A stretch of DNA of 64,000 nucleotides from Sclerodactyla briareus (lineage: Eukaryota > Echinodermata > Holothuroidea > Dendrochirotida > Sclerodactylidae), in assembly GCA_026419785.1 (NCBI GenBank), contig JAODTK010005671.1, positions 1-64,000 of the forward strand, read 5' to 3'. Position numbers and translations under genes: made by a program. Positions 56,881 through 64,000 of the stretch are shown here, piece after piece. The notes beneath the pieces are model-generated. The model was not told the DNA's origin and searched no databases. It worked only from the letters and a program-made list of their open reading frames with translations. Position 1 is the stretch's first letter, and each line of letters opens with the position of its first letter.

Positions 56881-58480
56881 CTGCAAAAACGGATGTTGTG
56901 AGTGCAATTGTTCATATAATTATTTCATGATGGAGAGACCTGAATTATGTTCCATTCATGAGGCACATTCCCATTGGATATAGCAACAGTGAGTATCGTG
57001 TATTAGTTGTGTATTTTACTTTCTATTTCAATGCCAATGAAATGAAAAGAATATATCACTGTTGATTAAAAAGGGCATATCCATCCTATCAGTGAACAGT
57101 TACCTGTACGTGCACTCAGACCTCTTCACAAAGCTAGACATGGTGTGAACATGGGAGATGATGGTTCCCTTTCCTTGATTCTCCTCCCTTTTTTGGATTG
57201 TTTCCCTCTACCTCACCTGCTTCCAACTAACAACGCTGACCACAAGGCCTGTGGAAGCTAGCTTGCAGTCGGACCCACAGCAGGCGGCAATAACTGATGC
57301 GCTTTGCGAGTTTCAACACAGGGTTTTGTTTTGAAAATTTAGGTATTTTGGCGAGGGTCACAGTGTTTTGTGATGGTCAATATGACGATAGATTGCAATG
57401 ATAGGAACACCAGGATAGTTCAGCTGAGATTACGGTTGGTACCTTTTCTCGCTATGAATAGGCCAAAACTATTAATAATTCTTGCCGAGGATGTCGGACA
57501 GACTCTTTAAGGATCCAGCATGGGTAGAGGGTGAGGCAAGCCTCGGTACTGTATTCTATGCCCGGGAATTATTTTCCCATATTACGCTGTCTTCCCACAA
57601 GTGCGGGCTTGAGCACGGGTGGAAGAAATTGACCTGACATATTTAAATAGGCTTGATCTCCATGACACGATCACAGGAGGTGCGGAGGCGGGCTGAGCAC
57701 AGATGAGGTTATTCAAATAAAAGTATTTTATGCATGCATGTTTGCCGCAGGGTATTGGTTATTTTGTCTCCTGGAGATCCGTCTCTGTTTTTTTTTTGGA
57801 TGGACGAAAAATGCCAGTTCCCGGGAGGCAGGTTGGGATGCGGTTACACCCCCGACTAAATATCATCTGAGCACTAGTCAAGAAGATAAGGCGAGTCATC
57901 CCGGTGCTCATCAACGATCAATATAGACAGGGTTCCTGATGAGTCTTACTTTGGCTTCTGAACCCTTAAATCACGATTTCAATCAAATGATTTTCCCCTC
58001 CCTGGTATTTGGTTTTGTTCTCATTGCTCCGGGTTATTTTCGTGCTCTGTGGATCTATCTCCACACTGGATGTAACTAAATGCTTATAGATTGTTTTTTT
58101 CTCTCACCTGGATTTTCCCCTATGTAGTATTGTTCCTCTTGCTCAGGGTTAATTTTGAATGGTTGGTTGAGATTTCTCAGGATCTCATTCCTTATACCAG
58201 ATTCTACCCTAGTCGTTGTTTCCACCTCCTACCCCGTGCTGTCACCTCAACCACTCTTTTTGGTTTTGGGAGGTGGGGGAATGTGTGTATAGTTCCTTAA
58301 TATTTACATTCACAAAGAGTACAAAATCGTTTAACAGGACCTCTCGACAATGGACATTTTCTATATATGAGTCTGAAGACATTCCATATCTGCGACTGAC
58401 ACACGTTACTGTGTATCTCTTGAGTATTCACATTGGATTGTTATAGCGTACATACTTGTACATTCTACCTATACGTTATC
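56881..58480 (-). other. BLTP1 intron, no exon recognised
   Basis: AT-rich sequence with short open frames only (for example 57738-57926 and 58091-58300 on the plus strand), none recognised. Confidence 0.5.
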
Positions 58481-58489
58481 CTATTGAGA

Positions 58490-60150
58490 GCACTTTGTCT
58501 GGTATAGAGACAGTAAAGAGGTGTTGAGGTTGAATTGCTGAGGCTAGGATGTTTACTTAACCTATATCATCCTCTTTGAGAGGCAGGTAGTGTCAGGTAT
58601 AGATAGTGATTAAGCGCTAACCTTGGATTGCATGGGCTAGGAATATAAGACTCCCCTATTACCCATCCTCTCGGGAAGCACCTTGACAGGTATAAAGATA
58701 GTGAATGGAGCGTTAACCATTGATGCTGGGCTGGGAATAAATACTTTTAGCCCTATACCCATCCTACTGTCCGGGAGCACCTTGACGGTTTATAGATAGT
58801 GGATGAAAGCTTTAACATGGGAGTTGCTGGGGCTAGGATATATACTTACCCTATACCCATCCTACTCAGGACCACCTTGACAGGATAGATATTTGAGCGT
58901 TACCATTGGATTGCTGGGGGCTAGGTATGAATACTTACCACCCTATACCCTCCTACTCGGGAGCGCCTTGACAGGTATAGATAGTGATGGAGTTAACATT
59001 TGATTGCTGGGGGCTAGGGTAAAAACTTAACCCTATACCATCCTACTCGGGAGCCCTTGACGTATAGATATGATGTGAGCTTTAACATTAGGAGTGCTGG
59101 GGCTAGGATATAATACTTACCCTATACCCATCCACTTCGGAGCACCTTGAACAGTTAAGATAGTGATGGAGGGTTAACATTGGATTGCTGGGGCTAGGAT
59201 ATAATACTCACCCTATACCCATCCTACTCGGGAGCACCTTGACAGTTTAGATAGTGATGGAGCGTTAACCTGGATTGCTGGGGCTAGGATATAACTACTT
59301 ACCCTATACCCATCCTACTCGGGAGAACCTTGACAGGTATAGTAGTGATTGGAGCGTTAACATGGATTGATGGGCTAGGGAATAATACTACCCTATACCC
59401 ATCCTACTCAGGAGCACCTGACAGGTATAGATAGTGATGGAGCGTTAACATTGGGAGGCTGGCTAGGATATGATAATTACCCTATACCATCCTAATTGGG
59501 AACTGACAAGGTATAGATAGTGAGGGAGCGTTAACATGGATTGCTGGGGCTAGGATATAATACTTACCCTATACCCATCCTACTCGGGAGAACCTGAAAG
59601 GTTAGATAGTGATGGAGCGGTAAAGTCATTGGATTGCGGGCTTATGGATATCATAATTACCCTTACCCACCTACTGGAGCACCTTGAAAGGTATAGATTA
59701 GTGATGGAGCGTAAATTGGATTGCTGGGGCTTAGGATATAATTACGACCCTTACCCATCCTATCGGGACAGCACCTGTAGGTATAGATAGTAACGGAGCG
59801 TGAACATTGGATTGCTGAGGCTAGGATATAATACTTACCCTATACCCATTATACTCGGGAGCACCTTGACAGGTATAGATAGAAATGGAGCGCTTACATT
59901 GGATTGCCAGTGCTCTATACCCATCCTATTTAAGAGCAGGTAGTGTCGGGTATAGATAGTAGTGGAGTGTTAACTTGGATGCGAGGACTAGGATGGTACT
60001 TGCCCTATATTGATCATATTCTCAAGCAACTTGTATACAAGGTAGTTTAATGGAGGATAACAATGGATTGCTGGGCTTTAGGATATCATTCCCTACTCGC
60101 CCTATGCCCCATACTATCTGAGAGCAGCTTGTCAAGTATTGTCAATGGGG
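58490..60150. repeat. 92-bp minisatellite, about 17-18 copies, abutting an exon
   Basis: The unit reads TTGACAGGTATAGATAGTGA, TGGAGCGTTAACATTGGATT, GCTGGGGCTAGGATATAATA, CTTACCCTATACCCATCCTA, CTCGGGAGCACC. Copies vary by single-base losses. The last, diverged unit (CCCTATGCCCCATACTATCT, GAGAGCAGCTTGTCAAGTAT, TGTCAATGGGG) ends at about 60150, right beside the ACTCAC that is the 5' splice site of the next BLTP1 exon on the minus strand. Confidence 0.88.
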
Positions 60151-60156
60151 ACTCAC

Positions 60157-60296
60157 GTACCCTGGGGGACTCATTGTGCCCAGACGTACACAGTCCCCTT
60201 CTGGACCTCCCCCTTGACCTGCTGTGGTGATACCGGAGAAGACCGCTCGTCGGTATGAGTCTGTCCTCTCCCCCGCCTGCTGGGAGCTGTAAGAGC
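60157..60296 (-). CDS. BLTP1: BLTP1 exon with SYSSQQAGERTDSYRRAVF
   Basis: From TGTGTCCATTAG to GGGTAC|GTGAGT, 140 nt. One frame is open throughout: SYSSQQAGERTDSYRRAVFS, GITTAGQGGGPEGDCVRLGT and MSPPGY. A second acceptor AG at 60287 would shorten it by 10 nt. Polar, probably a flexible loop between groove strands. Not placed against a specific vertebrate segment; assigned by strand, splice signals and position. Confidence 0.6.
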
Positions 60297-60529
60297 CTAA
60301 TGGACACAAAACAATGTGATTACCCAGGAACAGTCAGTGGAAGAGTCCATACTTGGGGGGGGGGGGGCCTCCTTTCACTCTGCTACCAGAAAAAGTAGAC
60401 TAGGGAGTTGCTTGACCCAGGTGTCCGATATTCCAAGATGATACCATATTTATTGTAAAATAGCCCCCCCCCCCATGGATACCCTTCCATGGGCCATGGT
60501 GGTGGTGAGGATTTGGTGGGCCCTGGTGA

Positions 60530-60759
60530 CTATGAAAAGGCATGCAGAGAGTAGGCATCAATAGGAGTGGGACGGACGTTATTCTTGTGCATCACTTGGT
60601 CTTCTGTGAAGGTCTGAGAAGTGTCACTCTCAGGTATCCAGGAATGTGGCCAAAGCATATTATACCCTGCCACCAACTGATGGTTCACTTTGCTCAAATA
60701 TTCCGATGGCATCACTGTCATCTGCGAGGTGGCATACATTGACGTGTTCCACACGTGGG
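60530..60759 (-). CDS. Possible BLTP1 exon with HVWNTSMYATSQMTVMPSEY
   Basis: A textbook acceptor (TTTGTTTTTGTCTGCAG) precedes an open frame HVWNTSMYATSQMTVMPSEY, LSKVNHQLVAGYNMLWPHSW, IPESDTSQTF, running to a stop at 60530. A donor may lie inside (GGCAGG|GTATAA). The residues look like real protein, but I cannot match them to BLTP1 from memory, and a mobile-element origin is not excluded. Confidence 0.38.
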
Positions 60760-61689
60760 CTGCAGACAAAAACAAATGGGTTCTCCTGTTCTGCGACCAG
60801 TGGTTGTTCCTTCAAAGAAATTTAGTTTGTTACAACACCAACAAAAGAGAGGAATTTGATAGTTTGCAGATGTTACAAGCAGAAAGAATCTGAAAGTATC
60901 CTAGGTAGCCAGCCACAGGCACTTTACATAGGAAACAGCACAAACCGCTGCAGTGATGGAAGTCCCACCTTAAAATTCACTGGGGGGGAAAAAAAATCTG
61001 AATATAAAAGTTACCCGGTCAATGAAAAATGTCGGCTGAATTAAAAATTTGTAAAAAAATTATGAAAATTGGACAATGAAGGACCTCAATGACCCAAATT
61101 TGAATACTCAGGACCTACTCCGACGACGCATCCATCCAGAACTGAAGAAACCTCCCCAATGTGCATGAAAATTTCGGAATATGCACATTGAATTGACTCA
61201 AAGTAACCCCAAATTTTTGTGTAAATTTCACAGGAGCAATAATGAAAAAAGCTTTTGTTGAAAATCTGTTAAAACTTAAAATATTGCATAAATTTATTGT
61301 AGCTCAAGACTCTTAATCAGCATATCTGATCAGGTCATGTACCCGATATTCCCTACCTATATGCGAAAACCACATCACCAAGCTCTTACAAGTAAAATTA
61401 ATAATCAATGAGCTCGGGACAATACATTACCTAAATTATTGGACTTCCTGCCCAAAAAATTTTAACTAGGATTGTGTTCATCCAACCCCCTTGCCACATT
61501 TCAGAGGAAAATGTGGTGATGAGCAAGCGTGATAATGCAACACACACGCACACAAAAACACCACCCCAACACACAAGAGTGGAAATGATTTAAATGGGAT
61601 GGATCAACCCAATTATCATAACCAGAAAGCCAAAAGGGCTTAGTGATTCTTGACTCTTTCTGCCAACCTATAACCAGACACAAGGACAA

Positions 61690-63495
61690 ATGGGAGATTG
61701 CACCAGCTCATTGTTATGGGAAACCATAACGTCGAAAAATTTCACATATTCCCCAACCAACCAATAGGGCCTCCTATACTTTTGATAAGGAAGCTACACA
61801 CTAACTTCAGGTTTCAGACCTTGACTGCTGGTGACCTCAAATGAAATCGGACCTGAACCAAAAACAATAGGGTTAATGTAACCATCATGGGGAAACTCCC
61901 ATACCAACCATTAGCTTCAGCAGTGGGTGGAGTCAAGTTACGTGTTACAAGTCAAAATTGGTCAAAATATTCACTTTCACAAAATTTCATATTCTGACGT
62001 AAATACACCTCTGACCTGGCCACCTGGACCAAAAACCATAGGGTTCTATACTCCCATAGAAAGTTATACACTAAATTTCAATTGTTAAGACCAACCATTC
62101 TGGACTTTGCTGGTGTTACGAGGTTTACGACTTTGACGCTTGTTGACTTAGAGACCTCTGACCTGACCCCAAAAACAATAGGGTTCAGGTACTCAGTCAT
62201 GGGAACACACCATATCGAGTATGGAGCGTCATCTATCCAGGTGGGTAGAGTGATCATGTTACAAGCCAAAAATTGGCCAGAAAATCGACTTTCCAAATTT
62301 TTCTCTTTTTTGACCAAATTCACCCGACCGGGACCAAAAACAATAGGGTTCCTCGTATTCCCCATAAGACAAGCTATACACCAAATTTAAACTGATCAGA
62401 CCAACCATTCGGACTGTGCTGCGTGTTTACGAGGTTTGCCGACTTTGACCTCTGTTCACCTTAGATGACCCTGACCGACCCCAAAACAATGGGAGTTCAT
62501 GTACTCATCATGGGGAACACACATATCAAGTATGAGCTTTATCCATTCGGGGGATCGAGTTATCATGTTTACAAGCCAAAAAATTAGCCAAAATACGACT
62601 TCTTTACAATTTACTATTTTTGACCAAAATTCACCCCCGACCAAAAACCAAAAACAAAGGGGCCTGTTACTCCCCATAAGGAAAGCTAACACCAATCAAC
62701 TTGATCAGACCACCATCCGAACTTAGTGTGTTTACACTGTTTCAGACGGTGACCTCTGTTGGACCTAAGAGCCTCTGACCTGATCCCAAAACGATAGGGT
62801 CATGTACTAAATCATGGGGAAACACACATACCAAAGTATGAGCTTCATCCATCCGGTGGGATCGAGTTTATCGTGTTTACAAGCCAAAATTGGACGAAAT
62901 ATTGACTTTGCACCTTTTTACTTTTTGACCGAATAAACCCCGACCTGAACCAAAAACAATAGGGTTCCTGTACTCCCCATAAGAAAACTTATACAACAAA
63001 TTTCACTGATCAGACAACCATTCGGATTAGCTTGTTACAAGGTTTTCAGAACTTCTTTGACCTCTGGCCTCTGACCGTACCCCAAAACAATAGGGGTCAT
63101 GTACCAGTCAGGGGCACACACATACCAAGTATGAGGCGTATCCATCCCTGTTGGGGTTGAGTATCGTGTTTACAAGCCAAAATTGGCCAAAAAATCGATT
63201 TTTCACAAATTTTCTATTGTGGACCAAATCCCCCCACCCCTGACCAGGACCAAAAAACAATAGGTTCCTGTACTACCCATGGAAAGCGTACACCAGATTT
63301 CAACTTGATCTGACCAACCATTCTGGAGTACCGATGTTACAAGGTTTTCAAACTTGACCTCTGTGACCTCAATGACCTCGACTGACCAAAAACAATAGGG
63401 ATTCATGTATCATCATGGGGAACACACATTACCAAGGTATGAGCGTGAGCTACCAGACCTGTAAGTATCGTGTTTACAAGCTGGCGTCACAAAAT
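61690..63495. repeat. ~305-bp tandem repeat, about 6 copies
   Basis: ATGGGGAACACACATA(C/T)CAA followed by GTATGAGC..ATCCATCC recurs near 62199, 62512, 62815, 63110 and 63416 (spacing about 296-312). Each unit also has CAAAAACAATAGGGTTC, CTCCCCATAAG, GATCAGACCAACCATTC and GTGTTTACAAGCCAAAA. An earlier diverged unit starts near 61700. Non-coding. It ends in the (CA)n tract. Confidence 0.85.
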
Positions 63496-63497
63496 AC

Positions 63498-63499
<2 letters not shown>

Positions 63500-63529
<30 letters not shown>

Positions 63530-63587
63530 ACACACACACACACACCACAACACACCCACACACACACACACACACAACCAAACACAC
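63500..63587 (+). repeat. (CA)n microsatellite
   Basis: About 85 bp of CA repeats with a few CC and AA interruptions. It generates Thr-His and Cys-Val open frames on the two strands that are not genes. Confidence 0.9.
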
Positions 63588-63716
63588 AGACACGATGTTG
63601 AACGCATAGATTCCTCTGACTACGTCAAGAATCCAAAAAAAGGTTGGTCAACCCACAGCCCACAGAAATGGGCCCATCCCCAGCAACCGAAATGGAAGTT
63701 TCTCCAGGGGACTCAC

Positions 63717-64000
63717 CGAACATTCAAATGTGGAATGCAAGAAGGTGGACTCCCGGGGGACTTGGCCTTGGAGGATGAAGGCGCTCTACGGCCACTGGGG
63801 CCCTTTGGAGATCCATGCGGGCAGCGAGCCGCTGGGGCTCCCAAGAAGGCTCTGGTGCTTCCTCCGTGGCTGATGGTAGCGATGAAGGAGAGCTTCCCTG
63901 AGTCGATTGTTGATGATGATGTTGAGGTCCAGCGGATATCTGTTAGGGTCGACGGGCCACGCCTTGCCTCCGGTTCCCCCTATGTTCGCTCTCGCCAGGG
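63717..64000 (-). CDS. BLTP1: BLTP1 exon at the window edge, partial
   Basis: The donor TTCG|GTGAGT lies at 63716. Reading left from the window edge on the minus strand: LARANIGGTGGKAWPVDPNR, YPLDLNIIINNRLREALLHR and YHQPRRKHQ, then after slips SGSLPAWISKGP, a linker GRRAPSSSKAKSPGSPP, and CIPHLNVR. The 5' border is beyond the window or hidden. The segment with alternating hydrophobics (DLNIIIN) looks like a groove strand. Assigned to BLTP1 by strand and continuity; not matched to a specific vertebrate segment. Confidence 0.55.

Larger units (their letters stand above)
25575..64000 (-). other. BLTP1: BLTP1 (KIAA1109/Tweek) gene, C-terminal part
   Basis: Overall locus of a bridge-like lipid-transfer protein 1 gene, transcribed right to left and entering from beyond the right edge. 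The family forms very long hydrophobic-groove rods (repeating beta groove) at organelle contact sites, moves phospholipids in bulk, and is about 5000 residues long in vertebrates. Identification rests on the ordered series of exon-encoded segments (right to left): Q-F-S|YDMRRLTELLV; AINVDKLDTNINMSNVMGTT; PSLESKGGV; ASRLDYMGTELLG; RLEEFGTPQLKSSEEDALSSW; VTFVTTFTDH; LLFLHDLVIAY; REFNCSTWQLEPTVR; LLSWGGKQIE; KLGFKHARITI. These match the order in vertebrate BLTP1. Splice phases join where both sides are clear, for example GTGAG|G at 28452/25764. Some conserved segments were not found, so the exon list is incomplete. Confidence 0.88.

Noticed and set aside
63413-63609. Cys-Val-rich and Thr-His-rich frames on the two strands
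   Set aside because: Pure products of the (CA)n tract.

Overview
The window looks like nuclear DNA of an animal, most likely a marine invertebrate deuterostome (echinoderm, hemichordate or lancelet type; the exact group cannot be fixed by reading). Short exons with GT/AG borders sit in long AT-rich introns full of tandem minisatellites, tRNA-derived SINEs, CR1/L2- and Jockey-type LINEs, MITEs and long G/C homopolymers. Nothing bacterial, viral-genome-like or organellar is seen.

Two host genes are recognised, pointing towards each other. On the + strand (about 2.5-13.5 kb) a RAB30-type small GTPase is split over four coding exons (2630-2719, 4834-4917, 6492-6678, 13219-13545). Its last intron carries a broken, 3'-truncated DIRS-type tyrosine-recombinase retroelement of about 5.1 kb (about 7617-12740), which stands out by its high GC content. 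On the - strand, from the right edge of the window down to 25575, lies the C-terminal part of BLTP1 (KIAA1109/Tweek), a giant bridge-like lipid-transfer protein. Nineteen exons or exon candidates are listed, ending in the conserved BLTP1 C-terminus. A 12-kb gap with no recognisable gene (13.55-25.0 kb) separates the two tails.

Repeats by region: 1-1450, a ~585-bp tandem repeat; 17.2-18.5 kb, a ~240-280-bp repeat; 46.98-47.76 kb and 48.85-50.4 kb, two related minisatellites (74 and 80 bp); 58.49-60.15 kb, a 92-bp minisatellite that runs up to a BLTP1 5' splice site; 61.7-63.5 kb, a ~305-bp tandem repeat. LINEs lie at 26.2-28.3 kb (-) and 36.2-37.95 kb (+). MITEs with visible terminal inverted repeats lie at 13.70-13.93, 15.02-15.31 and 46.54-46.84 kb.

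Two points need attention. First, both conserved host genes show single-base insertions and deletions inside motifs that should be invariant, and the tandem arrays differ copy to copy mainly by single-base losses. The sequence therefore probably comes from a noisy long-read consensus, and open frames understate the real exons. Second, two BLTP1 exons (the terminal exon and the one at 31353-31502) have diverged extra copies beside them. These may be duplicated or alternative exons, or decaying remnants. I found no convincing wholly new system; the exon-copy arrays are the best candidates for something not described.

Comparisons with vertebrate RAB30 and BLTP1 come from memory of those proteins, not from a search.
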